From contig NC_051073.1 in assembly GCF_004664715.2 (NCBI RefSeq), positions 59,065,879-59,129,878 on the forward strand: a stretch of 64,000 nucleotides of DNA, given 5' to 3'. This stretch comes from Peromyscus leucopus. Taxonomy: Eukaryota; Chordata; Mammalia; Rodentia; Cricetidae. Both the position numbers and the translations under genes were made by a program. Below are positions 1-10,721 of the stretch, piece after piece. The notes beneath the pieces were generated by a model. It had not been told where the DNA came from. It did not search any database and was given only the letters and a program-made list of their open reading frames with translations. Within the stretch, counting starts at the first letter, position 1. Every line of letters starts with the position of its first letter.

Positions 1-1194
1 CAGAGTCGACCCCAGAAAAATACTTCTAAATATGGCAAAACTTAATGTCTAGTGATGAAAACATTACAGATAATAGCAAAAACAAGCATTCTGTATGCCT
101 AGTAATTGGAAAATAGCTTAGAAAATAGAAATGCTACTTTTCAGTAACATAATGGGAGTCATTAAAACTGATGTTTGTAAAAATGCAGTTTGGGGTAAGT
201 TTATTAATTAGTATTGGTGTATTTTCTTTTTTTTCCCCTTTTTTTGGTCAAGCATTAACATTCTGCAACCTAAGCCTGATAGTTTCTGAGAATAACAAAC
301 AGAAACAAAGCCGCAAACCCCACTCCTTGTCATCTGTTAGGACAGTTAAAGGCCCCATAATTTAGGATTGGGACTTGACCTCTGACAGTGAGTGACACTT
401 ATTCCTCTTACTTAGTTTATGCTCATTTCCATCCTTACTTCTGTGGAGGCTGCAACACCAAAGAGGGTAGAGAGTCACAGTCTACTTAGTCTGAAGATAA
501 GAGCTGACCGAACAGCACCGTACCCACAAATGACAGCAGTGGTTCACACATTTGGAAATATGCAAGGACCCCTGGGACCATGTAGAAATATCTGGGTGAG
601 AGAACTCTAAATTGTAGAGAGCTGACTTTCTGCAGTAAGCAAAGGTCTGCAGGGTAGTTACTGTCCTTGGGACTCCAGAGCTCAGGCCCAGCAGAAATGG
701 TTACAGGCAGAGTGGCCATCTCACAGTGGAGATGGTCTCCCCTCATGGAAGATTAGACCCATCTGCTGGTCTGGAGGGATAATCTCGCTGACCGCTTTCT
801 AAAAGCCTTTCAGCTTTACCATGGTTAATTTTAGAAGGCTGGCTACGAACCAGATGAAATCAATCCCGCTGCTGGAGGCACCCAGTGTTCCCATGCCTCA
901 CCTGACCCCTCTGGCAGCTCTAAAAGCAGAAATCAGCAGCAGCCCTAGAGCTGCCTGTGCCTGAAAAGGACTGGGCTCCCAGAGCTTGTGAATGACTGTC
1001 CGAGGTTCCCAGCTGAGGTATTCAAGTGAGAAATCGAGGGCTGGACACAAACATTGTTTTCAATTGAGAAAATATGCAAATCCACCTACTCAATGGCAGG
1101 CTAGTTAGATTGGACCAACAGATTACATCATTTGAATGAAAATGTTTTGAGCAAAAAGAAAAAAATTTACAAAGTATTTTACCTTTGTTTTGTT

Positions 1195-1335
1195 TTTGTT
1201 TGTGAGAAGCAGTCTCATGAAACCCAAGATTGCCTTTAACTTCCTGTGTAGCCAAGGATAGCCTTGAACTTCCAATTCTCCCTCCACCACTTCCAAGTGC
1301 TAGGATTATAGGCATCTGCAGCCACACCCAACTGA
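1195..1335 (-). mobile_element. Diverged B1 SINE
   Basis: Plus strand includes gtagccaaggatagccttga and agtgctaggattataggcat, the complement of an old B1. Confidence 0.65.
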
Positions 1336-1735
1336 AAACCCAACTTTTTATGAATTTCTTTACCATATAGCTGAATCCATCATGAGTAGGTCTTAATATA
1401 TAATCATTTATTAATCATTGATAAATAACAGTTAAACAACTTTGAGTGTGAAGCATTGCTAGGCTCTGGGGACACAAAAGGTCTCATGTATGGTGACAGT
1501 GGACAGACGGAGACACAGAAAAAGAACATGTTACAGTCAGGGTGCCAAGTGTCAGACCTAAGAGGTTTTTGACACACTGTCTCTGCTTCAAGTTTGCAAA
1601 TGGCTTGTGTAGACGCAGCAAGAGAGTCAAGCAAAATTCAGCACTGCCAAAAGAGGAGAAAGGGCAGTGCTTTGGGGCTTGATTAGAAAATAAAAATAAA
1701 GGCATAAAGCTGAATGAGTCTGCCTATAAAGTCTT

Positions 1736-1925
1736 TATTCATAAACATTATGGCTGGGCAGTGGTGGCGCACGCCATTAATCCCAGCACTCAGGAGGCAG
1801 AGGCAAGTGAATCTCTGTGAATTCGAGGCCAGCCTGGGCTACAGAGTGAGTTCTAGGACAAGCTCCAAAGCTACACAGAGAAACTGTATCTTGAAAAACA
1901 AACAAATAAGCAAACAAACAAACAA
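1736..1925 (+). mobile_element. B1 SINE
   Basis: Starts ggctgggcagtggtggcgca, includes gaggccagcctgggctacag, and ends in an (aaac)n tail. Confidence 0.9.
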
Positions 1926-2375
1926 TATGACAACGTGTTTAGAAAAGCCTAACTCCACAAAGAAGCTACCAGAACTATTAAGTCTTTATGACAAGGTTAC
2001 AGGATACAAAGTCACTTTATCAAAGTCAAGTGCATTTATCTACCAGCCACAGACATTTGAAAACTGAAAGTGAAAAGTAAGTTATACTCCTGACAGAACC
2101 TGAAATGTTTTAGGGGAACTTTAATGAAATATGAGTAAGACTTAACACCGAACAATACTTCTGAAAAAAAAAAAATCTAAATAAGTAGAAGACTATCTCA
2201 GGTTCATAGATTGGAAAACCCAATACCATCAACATGTTTATTGTCCTCCTAAATGACCTTCATCTCAAGTGGAATCCTAATCAAAATCCCAATAAGCTTT
2301 TTTTTTTTTTTTTTTTTGAGGAGCTGACTACCTGACTCTAAATGTATAAAATTATAAAATCTTGGAACAGACAGG
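1925..2375 (+). mobile_element. Old L1 ORF2 fragment
   Basis: AT-rich sequence with L1 ORF2-like wording (tatctcaggttcatagattg, then aatcctaatcaaaatcccaa) on the plus strand. It is interrupted by an 18-base T run at about 2300, and is degenerate. Confidence 0.6.
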
Positions 2376-2940
2376 TCCCTCCTCTTAGACCTCAGGGAAT
2401 TCTGAGGGAGAGGGGAAGGGAAAATTGTAGGAGCCAGAGGGGTCCAGTACACCAGGAGAACGTGTCCCGCAGAATCAACTAAGCAGGGCTCACAGGGGCT
2501 CACAGAGACTGAAGAGGCAATCATAGAGCCTGCACAGGTCTGAGCCAAGTCCTCTGCATATATGTCATGGCCATGGAACTTGGTGTTCTTGTGGGACTCC
2601 TAACAGCGGGAGTTGGGCATGTCTCTGACTCTTTTATCTGTTCTTAGGACCTTTTTTCTGCTACTGGGTTGCCTCCAGCCTTGATGTGAGGGTTTGTGCC
2701 TTGTCTTACCGCATCTTGTTATGCCACGTTCGGTTGATGTCTCTGGGAGGCCTGCTCTTTCTGAAGGGAAATGGATGAGGAATGGATCTGGGGGAGAGGG
2801 GAGTTGGGAGGGAAAATTGGGAGGAGTGGAGGAAGAGGAAACTGAACTCAGGATGTATTGTATGAGAGAAGAATTTAAAAAAAGATTAAAGAGGAATTAA
2901 GATTTTTGTATCAAAATAAAATAAAATAAGATAAAATCCT
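2376..2940 (+). mobile_element. Rodent L1 (Lx-type) 3' UTR
   Basis: Contains the characteristic rodent L1 tail phrases (cttggtgttcttgtgggact, then ctactgggttgcctccagcc), a purine-rich stretch, and an (aaaat)-type tail at about 2915-2937. Confidence 0.85.
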
Positions 2941-3059
2941 GTAATAGTAAGAAAAAAAATGTAAGGGGTATACTGTTGGAGGCCTGTTTGGTTTCAGTGA
3001 CTTACCACACGACTACAGCAGTCATTGCACTTAGTAGCTATGCTGCCAGGGCAAACACA

Positions 3060-4570
3060 TTGCTTAATGAGGCAGAATAGAGTCCAGAAACCAACCACAC
3101 AGAAGGTCAAAGAAGCCTGCCAAGTCAGTGGAAAAAGGATATCCATAGAAGAAGATGAACCTTGATCTCAACTTCATGTTGCACATAAATATTAAAGATA
3201 AAAATTTTAAATTGAACCAAATGTTAGAGATGATCTTCACAACTTTGAGGTAAATTTTTTCTTTGACAACAACAGTAAACAAACAAAAAACTAACCAACT
3301 AATTATAAAAATCTTTTTATATAAATTAGACTTCCTCAGAATTCAAATCTCATGCCTACAAAATAATATCAGCAAGAAACTAAAAGAGCAATCATTACTC
3401 TTGGATAAATATTTATAGAACATACATCTCAGAAAAGATCTGTTCCTAAAATATAGAGAGAACTCAGTAAGAAGACAGTAGAAGACAGTTCATTTTAAAG
3501 GTGAGGAAATATTTGAACATACATTCCAGAAAGAAGATGGATGAAGACACACGGATGGCATATTCAAAACACTTAATAAAGTTTACTCACCCAAGAAATA
3601 CAAATTAAAATCACCACATACCTACAGAGTGGCTAAAATTTGTTATAGAATATTATTTTAAGGTGTGTTAGTTTTGTTTATGTTGCATTTGTTTAACTCT
3701 GTGAAGCTGTGTTACTGTGCCTGTCTAAAACACCTGACGGTCTAATAAAGCACTGAATGGTCAATAGCAAGGCAGGATAAAGGACAGGCAGGGCTGGCAG
3801 GCAGAGAGGATGTATAGTAGGAAAAATCTGGGAGAAGAGAGATCTAGGATTGAGAGAAGGAGGAGGACATCAGGAGCCAACCAGCAACAGAGTAAAACAG
3901 AAAGGTATACAAAAATAGAGAAAGGTAAAAGCCCAGAGGCAAAAGGTAGATGAGATAATTTAAGAAAAGCTGGCAAGAAACAAGCCAAGCTAAGGCCAGG
4001 CATTCATAATTAAGAATAAGCCTCCCTGTGTGACTTATTTAGGAGCTGGATGGTGATCCCCCAAAAGAGTGAAAAAACAACTACAAAAGTTCAAACTACC
4101 AACAATAATAAGTATTGGCAAAGACATGGTCTAAGTGAAACATATACATTTCTGGCAAAACTCAATTATGCTAACTTCCTTTTGGAAAATAGATTGGCAG
4201 TTTCTCAAAAGGTAAACAGACACTGACTATATGAACAAGCAATTAGATTTTTAACTATACCCTGGGAAATATAAAAATATATGTCGACAAAGAGATTTGT
4301 GTTCAAATGCTCTTGATATGCTTATAGATGTAGATGTCCAACAACAGAGCTGTGAATAAACACAATGGTTATTATTTGACAAGAAATAAAAGACCAACGT
4401 ATGCAATGCTCTAGCTAGATTTCAAAAACATTCTAAGTAAAAAAAAAAAAATGCCAACACAAAAGAGTGTAGTCTATGTTATTCATTTCCTGAAACTCTA
4501 GAGAGACCAGACTAACTACCCAACACTGACAAGATATAGGTTAGCATTTTTGTGCAGACTGGGCAAGGGG
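3060..4570 (+). mobile_element. Old L1 fragment split by an LTR
   Basis: L1 ORF2 3' wording (acaaattaaaatcaccacat, then agagtggctaaaat) ends at about 3655 and resumes after 4083 with the next part of the same L1 (gattggcagtttctcaaaag). The two halves are colinear, so the LTR between them inserted later. Confidence 0.7.
3663..4083 (+). mobile_element. Solitary ERV-type LTR
   Basis: A unit of about 420 bp starts TGTGTTAGTTTTG and carries aataaag about 90 bases in. It has the purine-rich body and ending (aataagcctccctgtgtga, then ccccaaaagag) of a common rodent LTR family. It lies inside an old L1. Exact ends and the family name are uncertain. Confidence 0.65.
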
Positions 4571-5462
4571 GCACCGACTACAGAGACACAGAAGACTTTC
4601 AGTCATAACTGAATCTTCCATGTCCTGACTGTATTGGTGGTTACTTGTAGTATTATCAAAATTCACTGAACCATTTGTTTATGATGATTAAACATTAACA
4701 ACATTGATTTTTTTTAAATAAGAAAGTATTAAATGAATGTACTCCTGAAGAGGCCCATGCTGGTGCTGTGAGTATGGCATGTCGTCAAGACCAGACTATA
4801 ATATAATCAGCTGTTTTCAACAGAACAGCAGCCTCAGGGAAAGGTGATAGTTGATCATGAGAATTCACATTCCATTTTTAAAAGAGAATCATGGACATTA
4901 CAAAATGCATTTAATAGAAATAATATGACATAGTGGATAAGTATTCAGCCCATAGATTCAGACTGAGTTGAATTCAAAATATTTGTCTATAGTATTTCTA
5001 TATCCTTAGACAAATTGTTAAAATCAAGAATGAATATCTTTTCTGTGCTATCAGAACCACATTGTCATCTATTAAAGACATGCATGACTGCATGACAAGA
5101 CACAATAAATGTTGCCCTTTATTCTCATGTTATAGCTATGGTTCTTTACAGTACCCCAGTGAGGTAAGGAGGGCCAGTATTGATATCTCCAGTCACATGG
5201 GTAAACAGAGGGAGAGTGGTGAGATTATTCTCTTTAATGCCCTGGGTGCTGGCAGAGCAGATCTGGCACCCATCCCTGGACCTCTGGGCTTCTATTTTAG
5301 TACTCTGGTACTGTGTTAACTCTTCATTTCTACTTTGTGTAAAATGGTAGGACACAGAAATCAGATAAGCCGCTGAGGCAGATACTTAGAGCTATTTCTC
5401 AGTGAGACCTAATCTAAAGGCTTCAGGAAGCACAGGAAGGCCTTGTCCAGTGTAGTGCTGCG

Positions 5463-5945
5463 TGGTGATATATTGTGTACCCTAAGAAAATTTGCCTGAA
5501 GATCAGAGAATAGAACAAGCCACTAGATTAAACATAGATGCCAGGCAGTGGTGGCACACGCCCTTAATCTTAGCACTCTGGAGGCAGAGATCTGTCTGGA
5601 TCTCTGGGTTTAAAGCTACTGTGAACTACATGAGATTGACTCAGTCGAGGAGAGAAACAGAGCCAGGCAGTGGTGGCACACACCTTTAATCCCAGCACTT
5701 GAGATCTCATGCCATTGCTTGGGAAGCACACACACTTTTAATCCCAGCACTAAGAAGGATATGGCTGGGTGGAGAAAGGTATAGAAGGCATGAGGAGACA
5801 GGAACTAAAAAGCCATTTTCAGGCTGAGGAGTCCTAGAGGTGAGAGGTGGCTGTGTCTTGTTCCTTTGTCTCTCTGATCTTTCAGCATTGACCCCAATGT
5901 CTGGCTCTGGGTTTTTTATAACACCAATTAAGATTTGAGCACCAG
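5463..5945 (+). mobile_element. Composite LTR-like repeat with embedded B1-like modules, copy A
   Basis: Starts tggtgatatattgtgtaccc, contains two 'gccaggcagtggtggcacac' modules, and ends near accaattaagatt. The same architecture recurs at 52988-53431. It looks like a non-autonomous element or LTR carrying B1-derived segments. Confidence 0.7.
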
Positions 5946-6624
5946 TGCTGCCCAAAGCATTGTTCGCGGGGCATTCTGGGAGCTGGCTTGTTTCTCTTCC
6001 ACAGAGAAAAGAAGACAGAAATCAAGAGTATGGTTTTAGAAACACGAACAAGAGTCTGACACGGTGCTCTCTTATCTGTTTAATCCAAAAGTAAAAATTG
6101 TGCTTATATCTTCAATGCCGTTGTCTTTCGGTTATATTTTATTTTACGAAAGCAGACGAACAACAGACAAAAACCTCTGTCCTCTCCCACGGAGAGTTTA
6201 CGAATCACTGTTTGAGGGTGGTAAGGACGCTTCACGAGTCAAGGAGAAAGACAGCAAGAAGAGCAGGCATGGGGGGAGCACAGGGACGTGATAGCCCTTG
6301 ACTGTCGGGCCATTTCTTTCTACAACTGATGAGACATGGAAGAATCACTTAAGCTCGGCTCTGACTTAGAAAGCCATCCCCACACTAAATTTATTCAAGG
6401 CTGACCTGAAAGAAACACAGTGGTGAGGGGCAGGCCGCACGCCTACTAAGAACCACAGTCACTTCCTCTTCCTGTTTTGAGTCAGCCCGGTTGGGCAAGT
6501 ACTCTCCCCTCCCGTTTCTCCTCCTCTCCCAGGGTCTTGGTGATTTCCACTTGACCATGAAAGGTGCTTAGTGGGCACCGAGCAAAGAACATCCGAGACT
6601 TTACATGGGAATGTCCCCCGGAGG

Positions 6625-6700
6625 GCTGTTTGATGTGGATGGGGAAACTGAACACCAGAGAGGGTGAAAGGTTTGTCCAAGGTCAGCCGGCCTCTTCCCA
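6625..6700 (+). mobile_element. MIR fragment
   Basis: Contains gatggggaaactgaacacca and gtttgtccaaggtcagccgg, the conserved core of MIR. Confidence 0.55.
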
Positions 6701-7467
6701 GGGGGATCCAAGCTTTTGTACCTTCAAGGCCTTAACAAATATAGACAAATAAGCCTTTGTGGAAATATCTCCAGCATTCACTATAGAGGACACAGATTCA
6801 GTTAGTTTGATATGCAGAGACCCACACGATGTGTGCAGTGCTACGCCATGCAGTCCTCTGAGTCAACAAAATTTAGGAAGAAGGAAGGTACCAGCTGTTG
6901 CATACTCATGTTAGGTTTGGGGATGGAAATGACGAAACTCATCTGTATTAACAGAGTATAGAAATAACATCACCAAAGTGCTAAGAAATATTAAGTACCA
7001 GCAGACACTCATGTATGCTACTCACTGAATTCTAAGCATAAACCTTTAGAGTAGCTGCTGTTATCCCCATGAATTAATAAAATGGGTTACTGAAATATGA
7101 GGGCTGACTAAGTTTACACTGCTAATAATGACAGAGCTGTGGGCTGATGCAAACCCTTCCAGATGCAAGCTCTTCCCACAGGCTCACAGGGGGACACTAG
7201 CAGTCCTTAAAATGCTCTATCCTAACATGCAAGATGCAGACACTGGGCGGGGAAAGCACTCTGATAGTGTTTTCTCATCTCAGCAGTTCCCAGAACTCCA
7301 GAGCGTGTGGCCTTCACTCAAAAAAGGAAAGAGCTTCAACCTTCTTGAATCTGTGAGCTCTCAGGGGCGTGAATACTAAGGAAGTTTCTGGAAAGGCCCT
7401 GTTTCTATTCTTTTCCTTTGTCACACTATGTATTTCCAGAATTGCTTGATTTGTTTAATATTCAGCT

Positions 7468-7680
7468 GGGCCTAGAGAGATGACTGAAAGATTAAGAGCT
7501 GTTCTTCCAGAGGACCCAGGTTAGATTCCCAGCACCCACATGGTAGCTCACAACTATCTGTAACTCCAGTTCCAGAGGATCCAACATCCTCTTCTGGATT
7601 CCACAGGCACCAGACCCACACATGGTACACAGACATACATACTGACAAAAGACCCATACACATAAAAATAAATAAAAATT
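7468..7680 (+). mobile_element. B2 SINE
   Basis: Diverged copy beginning gggcctagagagatgactga, with the box ccagaggacccaggtt and an A-rich tail (aaaataaataaaaattt). Confidence 0.8.
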
Positions 7681-8374
7681 TAAAAGAATAATATTTAGTA
7701 TAGCTATGTAAGTCAAACCATTTAAGTCTGAATGGTGTTCAGTAATATTCCAGATCTGCACAAACATGTGCCAAGTCTCCTAAGACTATGGCTGTTGCAA
7801 TGTGGTCATCACTGACACCTTTTAAAATCTAGGGGAAAATGAGGTCAAAATATTGTTAGAGTATGGGAGGAGGAGTTGGGAATAGAACTGAAAATTGCCT
7901 TAACTTGCCAAATTTAGGAGTAATGTTGATTCATTACTTTCCAACTTTCAATCTTACTCATTGTGTTTACTTTGCTACTAAAATATGGCCGTCTGGGGCT
8001 TTCCATAGCCAGCAGTCCTAATTAGAAGGTCCTGTCTAGTCCATGGAAGAGAGATGAGTATCTCTTGGTTGCCAAGTACAATATTCTACAGAAAACCCTA
8101 GGTGTGCTCATGTATTGTGGTGATATGATAGTCTAAAAATATCTCTTACATCCTAAGAGACTGAAGCTTTTGCTGGCCCTCGAAGCCAAAGTGAACAATA
8201 TGCCTTGAAATCACTTACCACTTAAGACTGCTAGCCTGTTACGACTGACTTTAAGAGAACAATGTAACAACCAAGCTTACTTGCCATGTGATCAATTCTT
8301 CCAACCTTAGCTAATGCACAGCTGCAACTTAAAGTTATGTCCTCTTCCGTGCCCCTGACCCAGAGGAACGCCTG

Positions 8375-8790
8375 TGTATCATTTGCTGAAAGCAGCAAAT
8401 ACAGAAGTTGAGAGCAACTTCCTAAAATCTACCCTAAAGGTTGAAAGCCTCCATTTATGGGTACTGGTTGCTAACCAATGATATTTGCTATCTGGGTCAG
8501 TTGGAGCCAGTGACTTGATCCCTTGTTCAACTCTGTTGAAGATTTTTGTTAAGTATTCCTTACTCCTGCCCCACAAGTGAAGCTTTCCATGCAGTTCAAT
8601 AAAGACAGAGCAGAGCCTTTTGCTAGGGAGATCCAGACACCAGGCACACAGTCACAGAGCAGCCACACACAAGACAGATAGACACACAGACGCAGGGACA
8701 CACAGACTCACAATTCAGCCTTCCACCAGTCTAAGAGACTGAGACACATACAGCAGACCAACCGAGGAAGAAGATAGAGAGCGTGAAGTA
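8375..8790 (+). mobile_element. Possible LTR-type repeat
   Basis: Contains a cagttcaataaagacagagc polyadenylation-like core followed by a CA-rich stretch with repeated gacacacag words. This resembles the R-U5 end of an LTR. Boundaries and family are unknown. Confidence 0.3.
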
Positions 8791-9364
8791 GAGAATTCAA
8801 ATCTAGACTCTCTTCCTTAAACAAGGGGAAGTGATTCTCTTTCTTTCCTTAATGGGACACGGGTGTATTATTGGTAGTGCAGAGTCAATGGCTAACACGT
8901 TATAATCCACACAGTGTAACCCAGGCTAGCCTTGACCTTGAACTTCTGATTCTTCTGCATCCATCACTCCCCCGACAGCCACCCCCTCCACCCTCCAGTG
9001 CCAAAATTATAAGCATAAGCTGCCCCACCTAGTTTATTTAGTGCTGGAACCAAATACAGGGCTTCATGCATTCTAGGCAAAAGTTTTACCACTTGAGCTA
9101 CATTGCCCCATTTATTTCAGACAAAATGGAAGTTGGATCTTTGTCCTGAAGACTAAACATCATTGCTAAAATGGTTTTAGTCATCAGCTTTTCCAAATGT
9201 CATATTTCCTTATATTAATATTAACATTCATGGTTCCCAATTTCTATCAAGTAGTCCAATGCAAATCTGTCGCTCAAGTCACTGTACCAACTACAGATAT
9301 TGTTCTCACAACAGCATTGATGGGAGAGCTCTTTCCCTTGACATTTTTACTGATGCCTTCTCTT

Positions 9365-9510
9365 TTTGAGACAGGGTCTCATTGTGTAGTCCTGACCGAC
9401 CTGGAACTCACATGCAGACCAGACTGGCCTTGAAGTCACAGAAATCTGCTTGCCTCTGCCTCCCGAGTGCTGGAATTAAAGATGTGTAAGACCACACCCA
9501 GCACTGAAGT
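9365..9510 (-). mobile_element. B1 SINE
   Basis: Plus strand runs gagacagggtctcattgtgt to tgctggaattaaagatgtgt, the complement of a B1. Confidence 0.85.
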
Positions 9511-9596
9511 CTTCTTAACCCATTGGAAATCACCCTCCACTCTAAGCACATGTTCTATATTTATGAGAAGGGTTAGGTGAATGGCATTTGATAGAT

Positions 9597-9607
9597 AATT
9601 GATAGAT

Positions 9608-9642
<35 letters not shown>

Positions 9643-9745
9643 GTTAGATAGATGTTAGATAGATAGTAGATGATAGATAATAGATGGATAGATAGACAGA
9701 AAGATAGGTAGACAGACAGATAGACAGACAGAAAGATAGACAGAA
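9597..9745 (+). repeat. (GATA)n / (GACA)n microsatellite
   Basis: Roughly 150 bases of gata repeats passing into gaca-containing repeats. Confidence 0.95.
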
Positions 9746-10040
9746 CTTCAGCATTGTGCCACTTCTCTGACTACCTCCTATCTGAATGAAGGAAGGGAGA
9801 TAGTTAAAACAACAGACTAGCCTGGGGGGAGAATGATAGAGGTGTCCTATATAAAAGACACATAAGGCAGACGATGAGCAAGATTAAGTGAAAACACACG
9901 AGACGGCGTCTAGACTATATAAATAAACACAAAGATTCACAGGCAAGGCTATTTTCTTGCCACACGTTCCCCGGAGCCTGCAGGTTTTCCATCAGCTCTT
10001 CATGGGACACACTTCTCCTCCCGCTTCTCCCGGCACCTAC

Positions 10041-10114
10041 TTAATGTGCTCTGTGCGTCCAGAGCCCTCGATGGTCTTGGCTCCCCACCGTTGCTCTTTC
10101 TCAGAGATGTCATT
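10041..10114 (-). CDS. HCLS1: HCLS1 second coding exon (residues 29-53)
   Basis: This exon has 74 bp. It reads NDISEKEQRWGAKTIEGSGR and then TEHI plus two bases of the next asparagine codon. It matches HCLS1 directly after the previous exon. The acceptor ends ttttag and the donor is gtaggtgc. The following exon, which begins the 37-residue cortactin repeats, was not found between here and position 1, so it should lie outside the window. Confidence 0.95.
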
Positions 10115-10637
10115 CTAAAAAAGATAGCACGCAACACCGTCAGCAAGAAATGTGCTATGTTGCAAGGAACCTCACGACCGACCCTCACCCTCTCTGTCCC
10201 TGCATTACTCTCACTTACAGCTGCAGTTAACCTCTCTCAACCCCACATGGGAATTAAAATTGAGCTAGTGATCCTTGGCATGTCCCTTCCTACTCTGAAT
10301 CACCGTAGGTCTACTCTCCTCTCTGTAGGTCTCCCATGACATCTCAAACCATGGATCACAGGCCAGAAGAGTCCCAGGTCCAGAGTTCCTGATCCTCCAC
10401 TTCAGGATAGAGTGACCTGGTCCCTCAGTTTCACTATCAAATGCACTCATATCTGTGCCCTTCTATGCTCATCACCAGTTATGCATTTAATAATGACAGC
10501 TAATGATTCTGCCAATCTGTCTCACCATGAAGACTAGCCTAATCTCAGCTAGTCCTTCCTAAGCCCCCTCAAAGGTCAGAGTGGCTGAGATGCGCCCCCC
10601 CCCACATTGTCCAAGCAAAGCTTACTTCCTTACTCAC

Positions 10638-10721
10638 CACAAAGTCAGGGTCTGTGTCCCAGTCATCACCCTGGGTCTCCACGGAAACAGATACATCATG
10701 CCCGACTACAGACTTCCACAT
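10638..10721 (-). CDS. HCLS1: HCLS1 first canonical coding exon (residues 1-28)
   Basis: HCLS1 (HS1) is the haematopoietic relative of cortactin. It binds Arp2/3 and F-actin and is phosphorylated by antigen-receptor tyrosine kinases. This exon reads MWKSVVGHDVSVSVETQGDD and then WDTDPDFV, an essentially exact match to the HCLS1 N-terminus. The DDW acidic motif that contacts Arp2/3 is intact. The ATG directly follows a cctcag acceptor, so the exon probably starts at the ATG itself. The donor is gtgagtaa in phase 0. The gene lies just downstream of giantin on the same strand, as in human. Confidence 0.95.

Larger units (their letters stand above)
1..10040 (-). other. HCLS1: HCLS1 intron (partial) filled with old repeats
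   Basis: This is DNA downstream of the 74-bp HCLS1 exon, continuing past the window edge. It holds L1, LTR, B1, B2, MIR and GATA repeats listed separately. The stretches 1-1190, 6000-6620, 6720-7460 and 7690-8160 show no gene and no repeat I can name. Confidence 0.7.

Noticed and set aside
1..10040. Further HCLS1 exons with cortactin repeats (GYGGRFGVERDR-type)
   Set aside because: I looked for them on the minus strand and did not find them, so they should lie beyond the window edge.
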